64,000 nt of DNA from Dyadobacter sp. 50-39. Its GTDB lineage: Bacteria; Bacteroidota; Bacteroidia; Cytophagales; Spirosomataceae. This document shows, piece after piece, positions 44,995 through 53,854 of this stretch. Under the pieces are notes generated by a model that was not told where the DNA came from, ran no database searches, and saw only the letters and a list, made by a program, of their open reading frames with translations. The translations under genes were made by a program, and so were the position numbers. The stretch lies in the NCBI GenBank assembly GCA_001898145.1, contig MKSR01000040.1:744001-808000 (forward strand). The letters are read 5' to 3'. How positions within the stretch are numbered: the stretch's first letter is position 1; every line of letters begins with the position of its first letter.

Positions 44995-45678
44995 TCAGCA
45001 AGTCCGTGGACAGGGTGCACTCAGGTCGTAGTAGCCGCTTTCCTCGTCCAGACCGGTCAGGCGGTTATCGGCGTCACGGTTGGCGATCGCCTGGAACAAC
45101 AGGCCGAATGCATAGGAACCCGTCAGTTCCTTCTGCACCTCTTCGTTGGCAGCCGGGAAATACCGGTGCAGCACGAAGCGAATGTAAATCCTCGGCATTT
45201 TCTCAAACCGGAAAAGCGCCGCCAGCAGCTCCTTCAACGGGTAATTGTAACCATTCAAAAAACCATACTGCGTACGGAAAAGCGGGCTCGCGATCTCTCC
45301 GGCGTGGCCTTTCTCTTCCCAATACTTTATCCATTGCCTGGCCAGCACGTCGGGCACATTTCCCCCCGGACCATCGCCTGCTTCCCGAAAATCGGCCGGG
45401 GTATGCGCGTAGTAGGGCGTGATGATCTGGCCGGCGCTATCCACCCCGAAAAGCACGAGTTTGAATGCGGTCTCGTCCGTATCAAAACCAAACCTGACTT
45501 TGATTACGGCGATACCGGGTGTCGAAACGAGGGTTTCGAAATCGTTCCCATCCAAAAAATCACCCAAAAGGAGCCTGGTACCCAAATTGAAAAAGCCAAA
45601 AGGCTCACTGCTGTGTTCCAATGCCTGCCATTGGGCAGTCCATTTTGCAAAAACTTCATCACTGATAAACTTCGGCAT
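44995..45678 (-). CDS. Hypothetical protein
   Basis: 227 residues without signal peptide or membrane helix. I recognise no domain. Patches include ALLFRFEKMPRIYIRFVL and SYAFGLLFQAIANR, both helical, and a Cys-rich end (PCPRTC). It is convergent with GH106, 29 bases from its stop. A long open frame with coding-like codon use is the main support. Confidence 0.6.
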   Translation of the reverse strand: MPKFISDEVFAKWTAQWQALEHSSEPFGFFNLGTRLLLGDFLDGNDFETLVSTPGIAVIKVRFGFDTDETAFKLVLFGVDSAGQIITPYYAHTPADFREAGDGPGGNVPDVLARQWIKYWEEKGHAGEIASPLFRTQYGFLNGYNYPLKELLAALFRFEKMPRIYIRFVLHRYFPAANEEVQKELTGSYAFGLLFQAIANRDADNRLTGLDEESGYYDLSAPCPRTC

Positions 45679-46064
45679 GCTCGCTGAGATTTAGAGGTTA
45701 AAAAAGGCATTTGCTTTCCGGTCGTGCAGCGCAACCCGCATCCGCACAACGGAAAGCAATATACCTAAGGGCAAGGTGGTATTGTAACTAATTCGTAATT
45801 AAATAGAACTAATTCTATTTATTGGTTAGGTTAATCGGCTTTTAGAAGAAGCGGGCTACGTGCCCCGGGCTGCGTTCCGAAGAACTCCGGATGGAGTTCC
45901 CCGAACCACGTGTTTCGCCCTGCTTTTAGTTTGATGAGTCAGACGCCAGTCAATCAGGAAATTTCAGCACCCCGTCCTGATTGACACACCAAATGTCCGC
46001 AAACCGGGACGGCAGCGTAAGCGTGTAAACACGTGAAAGTAAAAACAGGTGTTTTCCGGGGGGC
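45679..46064. other. Intergenic region with REP-like hairpin
   Basis: 386 bases without a credible ORF. Between 45851 and 45920 it has a nested palindrome (see the repeat feature). The rest is AT-rich upstream of the 45678 start (45770-45830), where the promoter should lie. Confidence 0.5.
45851..45920. repeat. REP-like nested inverted repeat
   Basis: A central hairpin (GAACTCC 45882-45888, GGAGTTC 45893-45899, 4-base loop) is flanked by outer matching ends (CTACGTG and CACGTG, about 45855 and 45906) and C/G-rich blocks. It is reminiscent of the repeat at 58307-58380 (both have 'gggg...ccatccgg' type words). Confidence 0.4.
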
Positions 46065-47129
46065 TCAGTCCGGCACTTCTTTGGAGATTTTCTCATTGGC
46101 CAGTTCAATATCCTCTGGCTCGGCCTGCGGCTCGTCCTGTTCGATACTCGCTGCGGGTTCATATTGCAATGAGATCATGATGGGGAAGTGATCGGAGGAA
46201 AAGTTCTCCAATCGCGCGAGCGACACCAATTTGAAGTCTGTTGAACAGAATACGTGATCGAGCGGGAAACGCAGCAGCGGCATTTTAGCATGAAAAGTAT
46301 TATAAAAGCCCCGCCCGATGCGCGGATCGAGCAGGCCGCTGATTTTAGTGAACAGATCGGTCGTGTATGACCATGCCACGTCATTCAGATCACCCACCAC
46401 AATGCAGGGCAGTCGGTTAGCCTTCACTTCCTTCGCTACCAGGAGCAGTTCTTTGTCACGTTCTGTGGAATGGAGGTTTTCACCAGGTACAGGGGGTGTG
46501 GGGTGCACGCAAAAGAGCTGTACCTTCTGCCCGCAAGGCAACGATACCAGGGTTTTAATGGATGGTATTTCCTCATCGACCAAATAGCGCACCTGTGTAT
46601 CAGATAGTTCCAGTTTGGAATACAGCAGCATGCCATATGTATTTTCAAGCGGCACGGGCATTTCAAAGGGATAGCTATCGCGCAGCGCCAGCGTATTCTC
46701 GTGCCAGAAACGGTCGGTTTCCAGCAACAATACCAGGTCCGGGTCATACTTCCTGATCAACGCCAGGCAGCCTGCGGCATTTCGATTGTCCTGGAAAACA
46801 TTGGATGACAAAATGGACAGCCTGTTTTCCGGCAAATGCGACCGCGCGGGCATGATCACCTTTCCGGCGATGGGCGTAAACGGGAACACCAGGTAGCAGA
46901 GATAAATCGTATTGAAGACGAATGCGCCCGACAGCAGCAGCGTCTGTAAATCGGTGGAAAAAAACAGGCTGATGTAAACGCCCGCAATGGTTACGCTGAG
47001 TACCAGCTTTTGTAACCTGGGATATTCGAAAACCCTGAAAGTCCAGTAGTCGCTGCGGATCAGCGGGATGAGCGACATCATAACTACGAGCACGCCGGCA
47101 ACTTCCAGGCAGGTCTTGATATAGTGCAT
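46065..47129 (-). CDS. Membrane-anchored endonuclease/exonuclease/phosphatase family protein
   Basis: 354 residues. Three N-terminal membrane helices (about 5-100: LEVAGVLVVMMSLIPLI, LVLSVTIAGVYISLFF, LLLSGAFVFNTIYLCYLVF) precede a complete EEP domain with LSILSSNVFQDN, VLLLETDRFW, IVVGDLNDVAWS, FPLDHVFCSTDF and SSDHFPIMISL, the Asn, Glu, Asp and His residues for metal-dependent phosphoester cleavage. The active site should face the periplasm or cytoplasm depending on topology, and the substrate may be a nucleic acid, a phospholipid or an inositol phosphate. It is divergent from the GH43 gene at 47205. Confidence 0.82.
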   Translation of the reverse strand: MHYIKTCLEVAGVLVVMMSLIPLIRSDYWTFRVFEYPRLQKLVLSVTIAGVYISLFFSTDLQTLLLSGAFVFNTIYLCYLVFPFTPIAGKVIMPARSHLPENRLSILSSNVFQDNRNAAGCLALIRKYDPDLVLLLETDRFWHENTLALRDSYPFEMPVPLENTYGMLLYSKLELSDTQVRYLVDEEIPSIKTLVSLPCGQKVQLFCVHPTPPVPGENLHSTERDKELLLVAKEVKANRLPCIVVGDLNDVAWSYTTDLFTKISGLLDPRIGRGFYNTFHAKMPLLRFPLDHVFCSTDFKLVSLARLENFSSDHFPIMISLQYEPAASIEQDEPQAEPEDIELANEKISKEVPD

Positions 47130-47204
47130 TGTTCAGTATGGGTAAAGAATTGCAATATCCAAAAATAAATCCCTTTATTCGCAGTTCCATCAATCCAGCC
47201 GACC

Positions 47205-48779
47205 ATGAAATTTCTGTCCGGTGTACTTTTACTCACACTTTTTGGTTCATTCAACTGTCTCGCCCAAAAGCCCGCCCCGGCAAGAGTGATCACTTACAGG
47301 AACCCGGTGATCGCCGGCGATTTCGCCGACCCGTCGGTCATTCGCGTGGGTGATACCTATTATGCAGTCGGAACTTCTTCGGAATGGGGCCCGGCCTACC
47401 CTATTTACAGTTCGAAAGACCTGGTGAACTGGGCATACCTGGGGCCGGTGTTTGCCGAGCTGCCCAAATGGACGATGGGAAGTTACTGGGCACCGGAGCT
47501 GTTTTTTCGTAACGGGACATTCTATGTTTACTACACCGCCCGGCGCCGAGCCGACAAACAATCGGTGATCGGAGTAGCGAGTACAAAAGATATCACAAAG
47601 GGTTTCAAAGACCATGGCGTGATCATTGAATGGACCAACGAGGCCATCGATGCCTATGTGGTTGAAGATAAAGGAAAACTGTTCATTACCTGGAAAGCCT
47701 ACGGGCTCGACAAAGACCGGGGCATTGAGTTGCTCGGCGCCGAGCTCTCGCCGGACGGCCTGAAAGTGACCGGCAAAGAATTCAGCCTCATCAAGGCCGA
47801 CCCGACAGGCTGGGAAGGTGGTGGAGCCGAGGGGCAGGCGCTGTTCAAACGGGGAAACTATTGGTATATGCTTTACTCGGGCAACGCATGCTGCGGCGAC
47901 CGCTGCGACTACCAGGTGGGCCTCGCACGGGCTGAAAAATTACAGGGTCCGTGGGTGAAATATGCAGGTAATCCCGTGCTTTTTGGGGATGATGCCTGGA
48001 AATGTCCGGGACACGGAACGGTCGTAGTCACACCCGATCGCCGTTATTTCTACCTGCATCACGCCTACAATGGCACCGATTTCACCTTTGCGGGCCGGCA
48101 AGGCGTTCTCAGCGAGCTTGTATGGGACGAAACCACCCAGTGGCCGGCATTCAGGTACGGCAAAACCACCCCTGTGCAGGCGGAATCGCCCACGGGCGCG
48201 GGGCTTGTGCCACAGCATAGCCTCAATTTTTCAGTCAATTACGAGCGGGACACGCTCCGGTTGCCCTGGGTGTTCGATGCCGGTCTTCCTGAGCCTAAAT
48301 TCGAGATCAGGGCAGCGGCATTGGCCATTGAATGCGAAAATCCGGCGATGACGGGCAATTTTTTAGGCCAGACCATTAAAAAAGGCAATTACACTTTTGC
48401 GACGGAATTCGTAAGTAAGGACGATGTTTTCCAAAACATTGTCCTGTATGGCGACGCCCGGAACGCAATCGGCTACGGCGCAGGCCATAACCGCATCGAA
48501 CTCTGGCAGATTAAAGATGGCAAGTACGAAACGCTTAAAACACAGGAATTTCCCGACAAATACAAAAATATCCGGCTAGAACTCCAAAGCCGCTTCGGCC
48601 GCTTCTACACTTTCAGCTGGGCGGTCAAAGGACAGAAAATCGACTCACTTACCAGCTCCGTGCAAATAGAAGCACCCTGGCTGCCGCGTTGGGACAGGGC
48701 ACCCCGGGTGGGCGTCAGCGTAACCGGCACGCCGAACCAGAAAAGCGAAATCAAGACGGTTGAAATGAAATACGATTAA
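47205..48779 (+). CDS. Secreted GH43 glycoside hydrolase
   Basis: 524 residues with a signal peptide ending near CLAQ. The propeller starts with NPVIAGDFADPSVIRVGDTY, where D42 of FADPS is the general base; WEGGGAEGQALFKRGNYWYM contains the likely catalytic Glu; APGHGTVVVTPDRRYF follows. A C-terminal beta-sandwich (about 340-520) is present. The enzyme should release arabinose, xylose or galactose side chains. Its last four bases overlap the end of the convergent TIM-barrel gene. Confidence 0.88.
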   Translation: MKFLSGVLLLTLFGSFNCLAQKPAPARVITYRNPVIAGDFADPSVIRVGDTYYAVGTSSEWGPAYPIYSSKDLVNWAYLGPVFAELPKWTMGSYWAPELFFRNGTFYVYYTARRRADKQSVIGVASTKDITKGFKDHGVIIEWTNEAIDAYVVEDKGKLFITWKAYGLDKDRGIELLGAELSPDGLKVTGKEFSLIKADPTGWEGGGAEGQALFKRGNYWYMLYSGNACCGDRCDYQVGLARAEKLQGPWVKYAGNPVLFGDDAWKCPGHGTVVVTPDRRYFYLHHAYNGTDFTFAGRQGVLSELVWDETTQWPAFRYGKTTPVQAESPTGAGLVPQHSLNFSVNYERDTLRLPWVFDAGLPEPKFEIRAAALAIECENPAMTGNFLGQTIKKGNYTFATEFVSKDDVFQNIVLYGDARNAIGYGAGHNRIELWQIKDGKYETLKTQEFPDKYKNIRLELQSRFGRFYTFSWAVKGQKIDSLTSSVQIEAPWLPRWDRAPRVGVSVTGTPNQKSEIKTVEMKYD

Positions 48780-49696
48780 AAGTATTGCTGCATCAGCTTC
48801 GGGTAGGGCGGAATCACTACTTCGGGCTCCTCTATCTCGGGATGCCATTTTTTCTCCCACTCGAAGCTGTAATAACCCTTATAGTTGCCTTTCACCAGCG
48901 CGTCGATCGCCTCTTTCAAAGGCGTCTCGCCTTTTCCTACCTGCACATACTCGATCTTGCCGTCTTTCAGAAGTCCATCTTTGATATGCGTGTGGCGGAT
49001 ATACTTTTTCAATTTGGCGTACACTTCTTTGGGCGGCTCCTTTGTCACCGACCACATATTGAAAATATCCCAGATGAGCCCGATGTGCTTGTGCTCCGCC
49101 TTGCTCATCACCGTAGCCAGAATATCCTTGCCCGTTACATCGCCGTGCGATTCGAGCAACACGGTTACCGGCGTGTTTTTCGCATAATCGCCTAGTTCCA
49201 GCAGCCCGGTGCTGATCAGCTCGATGGTTTTATCCACTTCCTGGTTTTTGGGTAAATCGTTGGGAAACACCCGAACGTGGGGGCAGTTCAGCTGCTGGGC
49301 CAGGTCTATAAACCGTTTCGCTTCGTCCAGGTTTTTTGCCCTCACCGCCGGATCGGCCATATGCAAGGCGGCCGAAGATCCAAGGTCTACAATCCTTAAC
49401 CCTTTGTCCTCAGCCATTTTCCGCGACCGGGTGATGCTTTCCGGTGTGTTGAAATCGCTGCACGCGGGCAGGTCCATGCAATCGAGCACGCCGCGGATCT
49501 CGATCCCCTGGTAGCCATTGTCGGCAGCATATCGGACGATCGTGGCCCAATCCCATTTCGGGCAGGCGAGCGTTGAGAATGAAAACAGTGGTTTGCCTTT
49601 TGCCGAGGTGTCCAGGGGTTGTAGCAAAGGCAATGCAAGGCCGGCGGAAGCAGCCATGAGAAAGTCCCTGCGGTTGAGGGAAAGTGATCGGTTCAT
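48776..49696 (-). CDS. Secreted sugar phosphate isomerase/epimerase-like protein (AP-endonuclease-2 TIM barrel)
   Basis: 306 residues from the ATG at 49696, with a twin-arginine signal LNRRDFLMAASAGLALPL. The barrel shows metal-site residues expected for xylose-isomerase-like proteins: the Glu of LLESHGD, the Asp of GLIWDIFNMW, the His of RHTHIKD and the Glu of SFEWEKK. Proteins of this type epimerise or isomerise free sugars in Bacteroidetes glycan degradation. It overlaps the GH43 gene tail-to-tail, so no terminator is possible there. Confidence 0.82.
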   Translation of the reverse strand: MNRSLSLNRRDFLMAASAGLALPLLQPLDTSAKGKPLFSFSTLACPKWDWATIVRYAADNGYQGIEIRGVLDCMDLPACSDFNTPESITRSRKMAEDKGLRIVDLGSSAALHMADPAVRAKNLDEAKRFIDLAQQLNCPHVRVFPNDLPKNQEVDKTIELISTGLLELGDYAKNTPVTVLLESHGDVTGKDILATVMSKAEHKHIGLIWDIFNMWSVTKEPPKEVYAKLKKYIRHTHIKDGLLKDGKIEYVQVGKGETPLKEAIDALVKGNYKGYYSFEWEKKWHPEIEEPEVVIPPYPKLMQQYF

Positions 49697-49755
49697 AAGG
49701 TTCAGGAAAATGTGCTGAAATATATCGGCTATTACGGGGATTGGCAAAACAATTC

Positions 49756-49795
49756 AAAAAAATAAGGTCTGCAAACGGTGTGTCTGCAGACCTTA
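49756..49795 (-). terminator. Rho-independent terminator downstream of a 42-residue gene
   Basis: Read on the minus strand, 11-base perfect arms (49763-49773 and 49785-49795) are followed by seven Ts (49756-49762). It sits 70 bases after the stop of the small ORF at 49865-49993. Confidence 0.72.
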
Positions 49796-49864
49796 CCTAC
49801 ATATTCAGTGCTTCGCCGGGCTTTTGCCCTATGTCAGTTCCTTTTCGTTTCGACGGCCACCTCC

Positions 49865-49993
49865 CTATTTCGCAGGTTGGTCGGTCAATTCGGCTTTGCG
49901 TAGTTCCAGTACGATCCGGATGCCCATCGCAGCAATCGCCACCGCAATCCCGAGCTGGGCCAGTCCTGCCCACATGCTAATCGTCCATTCCAT
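49865..49993 (-). CDS. Small single-helix membrane protein (42 residues)
   Basis: Start ATG at 49993, stop TAG at 49865. The sequence MEWTISMWAGLAQLGIAVAI and then AAMGIRIVLELRKAELTDQP gives one membrane helix (about residues 8-30) followed by a short charged tail. I recognise no family. Support comes from the coding pattern and a dedicated terminator downstream (49756-49795). There is no Shine-Dalgarno sequence, which is usual in this phylum. Confidence 0.5.
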   Translation of the reverse strand: MEWTISMWAGLAQLGIAVAIAAMGIRIVLELRKAELTDQPAK

Positions 49994-50127
49994 TTTTGTA
50001 TCGATTTAATTTTCAGCACAAAATAAAAACGCACTACCATGGGAATAAAGTGTTATCAATTAACCGGTTATCGAATTTAGTAAACGGCCAACCACGCTTT
50101 TCCGGAAAAAATTTTGGTCCGCCAGCA

Positions 50128-50157
50128 TTGCAAAAATCCAATTCATTTTTAACTTTG
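50128..50157 (+). promoter_or_regulatory. Consensus Bacteroidetes promoter upstream of DUF4153 gene
   Basis: TTG at 50128-50130, 19 bases, then TAACTTTG at 50150-50157. This fits the housekeeping consensus TTG-N19-TAnnTTTG exactly and would start transcription near 50164, leaving a 74-base leader. Confidence 0.7.
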
Positions 50158-50237
50158 AAATACAAAGTACTTTTTAAAAAATATCAACATGTACTCACCA
50201 TGGAAAAAAGCTATTTTCAACTCTCAATCCTTGTTTT

Positions 50238-51491
50238 ATGCGCGAAGAGATCCTGTTGAATCAAGACAATGCCCTGCAACTGGAAAGGTTGTACAGGGGC
50301 AACAAGCCCGATTTTAAGGCAGCTTTCAATGCATTATACCCTGAACTGCACAGCAATCCGCTCGCAGAGGGCTGGTACCAGCGGCTCAATTACACGCAGG
50401 AAGGGCTTTTGGGGCAGGCGTGGGGAACGCCGACGGAACGCACTTTTGTGGTGGCAGCCTCCCTATTTGCAGCGCTGCTCGCCAAGCTGCCCGAGCTATT
50501 TTTCATCAGCGAAGAATTCTTCTATCCGCGCAACATCGGTTTCATCGTGGCGCCAGCACTCATGGCCTACTTTGCCTGGAAGAATGCGATTTCCTGGAAG
50601 ACGAGGGCTATCGCAATTTTACTCCTGGCAGCCGCAGCGCTGTTTATCAACTGGCTTCCCCGGAATGAGCAAAGCGACACGCTGATCCTGTCGTGCCTCC
50701 ATTTACCGCTTTGGCTGTGGTCGCTGCTGGGTGCGGCTTACAATGGGGGAAAGTCGAGAAATGGCGCCGACTGGCTGGGGTTCCTGCGCTATTCCGGCGA
50801 ACTGGTCGTGATGTCGGGACTGCTGGTGCTTTCCGGGGGACTCACGACGGCTATTACCATCGGACTTTTCAAACTGATAGGCTGGGATATCCAGCGGTTT
50901 TACTTCCAATACATTGTCATATGCGGACTTGCCACCGTGCCCATGGTTGCAACTTTTATTACCCGTGTGCAGCCGACACTGGTGAATAAGGTGTCTCCGA
51001 TGATCGCGAAACTGTTCAGCCCGGTGGCGCTTGTCATGCTGGTGGTATACCTGGCAGCTACACTCATCGCGGGTAAGAGCCCCTACCACGACCGAGAGTT
51101 TCTCGTACTTTTCAATGGGCTGCTCGTCGGTGTCATGGCGCTGATCTTCTTCTCACTGGCCGAAACCGACCAATCGGGCGGTAACCGTGCGCAAATTGTG
51201 CTGCTTTTCCTGCTGTCGGCCGTGACGCTGCTGATCAACAGCATTGCATTGTCGGCGGTACTGTTCCGCATTTCGGAATGGGGACTTACCCCTAACCGCG
51301 CGGCGGTACTCGGCGCTAACGTGCTGATGCTTGCCCATTTGTTCTACGTGGGACTCAAACTCTTTGCAGTTCTCACCAAAAAAACCGGGCTCCCGGCGGT
51401 AGGCGCCTCGTTGGCCGTGTTTCTTCCGCTATACAGCCTGTGGAGCGCAGTAGTTATCTTCCTGTTCCCACTCATTTTCGGGTTCAAATAA
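50238..51491 (+). CDS. DUF4153-family membrane protein
   Basis: 417 residues with about ten to twelve hydrophobic helices and no signal peptide; the first 55 residues are cytoplasmic (EILLNQDNALQLERLYRGN). The arrangement of helices, such as PLWLWSLLGAAYNGGKSRN and MSGLLVLSGGLTTAITIGL, is that of DUF4153, an uncharacterised polytopic family. A clean promoter lies upstream and a strong hairpin downstream. Confidence 0.82.
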   Translation: MREEILLNQDNALQLERLYRGNKPDFKAAFNALYPELHSNPLAEGWYQRLNYTQEGLLGQAWGTPTERTFVVAASLFAALLAKLPELFFISEEFFYPRNIGFIVAPALMAYFAWKNAISWKTRAIAILLLAAAALFINWLPRNEQSDTLILSCLHLPLWLWSLLGAAYNGGKSRNGADWLGFLRYSGELVVMSGLLVLSGGLTTAITIGLFKLIGWDIQRFYFQYIVICGLATVPMVATFITRVQPTLVNKVSPMIAKLFSPVALVMLVVYLAATLIAGKSPYHDREFLVLFNGLLVGVMALIFFSLAETDQSGGNRAQIVLLFLLSAVTLLINSIALSAVLFRISEWGLTPNRAAVLGANVLMLAHLFYVGLKLFAVLTKKTGLPAVGASLAVFLPLYSLWSAVVIFLFPLIFGFK

Positions 51492-51523
51492 TACCATTTT
51501 AAAAGTATTATCCATTTAAATCT

Positions 51524-51574
51524 TTTACAAGCCTGAGAAGCTCCGGTATCCCGGTGGCTTCTCAGGCTTGTAAA
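51524..51574 (+). terminator. Strong hairpin after DUF4153 gene
   Basis: Perfect 18-base arms (51524-51541 and 51557-51574) around a 15-base loop. No T run follows, so termination may be rho-aided; the structure starts 32 bases after the stop. Confidence 0.6.
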
Positions 51575-51575
51575 G

Positions 51576-51734
51576 GGCAAGCCCCGGGAGCTGATCGATC
51601 GCTCGGCTTCGCTGAACGCATTTAACCGTCTCCGCGAATCGGACGGCATTTCCAAAACCGTCGCATTTCTCACCAGCGACCATGCCAAATGGATCAGCCG
51701 ACAGACCATCGGCCTGAACGGCGCCATGGCGTAA
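51576..51734 (+). pseudogene. C-terminal remnant of an SDR gene
   Basis: A 52-residue reading frame with no start codon encodes the typical C-terminal end of a short-chain dehydrogenase: RSASLNAFNRLRESDGISKT followed by AFLTSDHAKWISRQTIGLNG and AMA-stop. Canonical SDRs end 'RVAFLTSDEA.WITGQTI.VNGG'. The N-terminal 200 residues are gone. Related intact SDRs in the window are at 34024 and 55851, but this remnant is not an obvious copy of either. Confidence 0.7.
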
Positions 51735-51809
51735 GCAAGCAGTTATTTCGTAAAGTATTGCATGAAGCCCGTACGAGTAAAAGAACGCAAGACTCGTCTT
51801 CAAGGGGTT

Positions 51810-53138
51810 ATGAAAAAGTCCTGCTTTCTTTTATTTCAGCTGGTCCTCCTTGCGGCGGCGGCATGTGCGCAGCCTGGCAGACCCTCTACATTTCCTGACG
51901 GCACCAGAATACCTGCCTGGTTTTCAGATACGTCCAAAATTGAGCTCAAAAGCCTGGGCAAACAGTTCGTGCTGACGGAGCATGGCGTTTCCACCGATAG
52001 CAACGTCGTACAAACTGCTAAAATCCAGCGGGTAATCGACCTGGCCAGCACGCAGGGCGGAGGCGTGATCGTGGTTCCGAAGGGCACTTTTCTGAGCGGG
52101 GCATTATTTTTCAAACCCAAAACACACCTGTATGTGGCAGCGGGTGCGGTGCTGAAAGGCTCCGACAAGATCGCCGACTACCCGATAATGCCATCGCGCA
52201 TGGAAGGGCAAAATCTGGATTACTTTCCGGCATTGGTGAATGCGTATGGCGTGAATGGCTTCACGATTTCGGGTAAGGGCAAGATCGATGGCAACGGGCT
52301 GAACTACTGGAAGGCTTTTTGGCAGCGCCGCAAGGAAAACCCCAATTGCACCAACCTGGAAGTGTCGCGGCCACGGCTCGCTTTTATCTGGAAAAGCAAC
52401 GACGTGCAGGTCCAGGACGTGACGCTCCAGAATTCGGGTTTTTGGACGAGCCATTACTACCAATGCAATAACATTAAAATCCTGAATGTCAGAATCACCG
52501 CGCCGCACGAGCCGGTAAAAGCGCCCAGTACGGACGCGATCGACCTGGACGCATGCAATAATGTGCTCGTGAAAGGTTGCTACCTGGCCGTGAACGATGA
52601 TGCCATTGCATTGAAGGGCGGAAAAGGGCCGTACGCCGACAAAGATCCGGGCAATGGGGCCAATACGAATATCATCATCGAAGACACCCACTTCGGATTT
52701 TGCCACGCCGCGCTCACGTGCGGGAGCGAGGCCATTCACAATAAAAATGTGGTAATGCGCAACTGCCATATTGAAAATGCCATGCGCGTGCTTTGGCTGA
52801 AAATGCGCCCGGACACCCCTCAGAAATACGAATTTGTCAGCGTCGAAAATGTGGACGGCTATGCATACAGCCTCATTTATGTAAAACCCTGGAAGCAATT
52901 CTTTGATCTGAAAGGCCGAAAAGATGTCCCGCTCTCCTTTTCTGACCATATCAGTCTGAAGAACATCAAACTCAAATGCGAGGTGTTTTTCGACGTGAGC
53001 CCCGGCGATTATGACAGGTTATCGAGATTCAACTTTAAAAACCTGGACATTACGGCTAAAAATGCGAGTTACGACAAATCGGTGGTGAAGGACTTTACCC
53101 TCAACAATGTGAAGGTGAACGGCAAGATGATCCAATGA
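51810..53138 (+). CDS. GH28-family glycoside hydrolase, divergent active site
   Basis: 442 residues from the ATG at 51810, with a signal peptide ending in ACAQ. The beta-helix is clear (VVPKGTFLSGALFFKPKTHL, GKIDGNGLNYWKAF, VQDVTLQNSGFW). The catalytic Asp pair is present in VNDDAIALKGG and the first Asp in PSTDAIDLD, but the GHG motif is replaced by a TCGSEAIH stretch and the RIK by LWLKMRPD. Such divergence is known in GH28 enzymes acting on rhamnogalacturonan or exo-type substrates. It is the second GH28 of the window. Confidence 0.82.
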   Translation: MKKSCFLLFQLVLLAAAACAQPGRPSTFPDGTRIPAWFSDTSKIELKSLGKQFVLTEHGVSTDSNVVQTAKIQRVIDLASTQGGGVIVVPKGTFLSGALFFKPKTHLYVAAGAVLKGSDKIADYPIMPSRMEGQNLDYFPALVNAYGVNGFTISGKGKIDGNGLNYWKAFWQRRKENPNCTNLEVSRPRLAFIWKSNDVQVQDVTLQNSGFWTSHYYQCNNIKILNVRITAPHEPVKAPSTDAIDLDACNNVLVKGCYLAVNDDAIALKGGKGPYADKDPGNGANTNIIIEDTHFGFCHAALTCGSEAIHNKNVVMRNCHIENAMRVLWLKMRPDTPQKYEFVSVENVDGYAYSLIYVKPWKQFFDLKGRKDVPLSFSDHISLKNIKLKCEVFFDVSPGDYDRLSRFNFKNLDITAKNASYDKSVVKDFTLNNVKVNGKMIQ

Positions 53139-53147
53139 TCGTCACTT

Positions 53148-53414
53148 TCATGAATCCCCTTTTTTCCGGAACAGGATATAACATACCAGCAATGCGCAGT
53201 TAAGCACGACTGAAAAGCCGTTGGAAAGGATAATGGGCAGTTCGTCTTTCAAAAAACCATAATAGGTCCATAACGCCACGCCGGAAATCAATACCAGCAG
53301 CATCAGCGGAGAGAGATTGCTCACATCCCTTTTTCTGAGCACTTTGATAAACTGCGGCACCGTGGATGCGGAAGTAAGAACGCCGGCGATGATCCCAATA
53401 ACTGTTTGAGACAT
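53148..53414 (-). CDS. SemiSWEET sugar transporter
   Basis: 88 residues with three membrane helices and a PQ-loop (TSASTVPQFIKVLRKRDVSN), the triple-helix unit that dimerises in bacterial SemiSWEETs. It moves sugars down their gradient across the inner membrane. It lies 30 bases after the response regulator gene on the same strand. Confidence 0.85.
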   Translation of the reverse strand: MSQTVIGIIAGVLTSASTVPQFIKVLRKRDVSNLSPLMLLVLISGVALWTYYGFLKDELPIILSNGFSVVLNCALLVCYILFRKKGDS

Positions 53415-53444
53415 ATTGATAGGTTTTCGTGCGTAATAGGCCCG

Positions 53445-53846
53445 TCAAGCGCCCAGGTAGCGGCAGGCTAGTTGGTAGAGCTCATTGACAAAAGCATCGT
53501 ATGCAATAAAAATGTCGGGTTTGGCGATGAAATCCTTCGCACCTGCACGAATGCATTTCTCACGCGTGGCGACTACCGACGAAGTAGACGTTGCAAATAC
53601 GGCAATGTCCGGATGAGTTGCTTTGAGCTCGTCGATGATGTCATACCCGTTTTTACCGGGCATATTCAGGTCGGAAAGCACTAGTTCAGGAAGTTGCGGC
53701 GGCGAATTATACAGCCATTCCGTGAGTTGATCGCCGTTCCCGAATTCCCCCAGGATTTCGAATTCGCCGGAGGTCCGGAATGCCTCCGACATAAAGAAGC
53801 GCTCATCCTCGTCGTTTTCAACAATGGCAAGTTTGAAAGTTCTCAT
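53445..53846 (-). CDS. Single-domain response regulator
   Basis: 133 residues consisting only of a receiver: acidic cluster ENDEDE (10-15), phospho-acceptor D59 in VLSDLNMPGKNGYD, the Thr/Ser in FATSTSS and Lys in FIAKPD. There is no output domain, so it works through a protein partner or as a phosphate shuttle. It starts 8 bases after the PAS kinase gene. Confidence 0.9.
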   Translation of the reverse strand: MRTFKLAIVENDEDERFFMSEAFRTSGEFEILGEFGNGDQLTEWLYNSPPQLPELVLSDLNMPGKNGYDIIDELKATHPDIAVFATSTSSVVATREKCIRAGAKDFIAKPDIFIAYDAFVNELYQLACRYLGA

Positions 53847-53854
53847 GGGTTCGC

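Larger units (their letters stand above)
51492..51809. other. Intergenic region with hairpin and SDR remnant
   Basis: 318 bases holding a strong hairpin (51524-51574) and a 53-codon gene remnant (51576-51734). The promoter of the next GH28 gene should lie after 51735. Confidence 0.55.
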
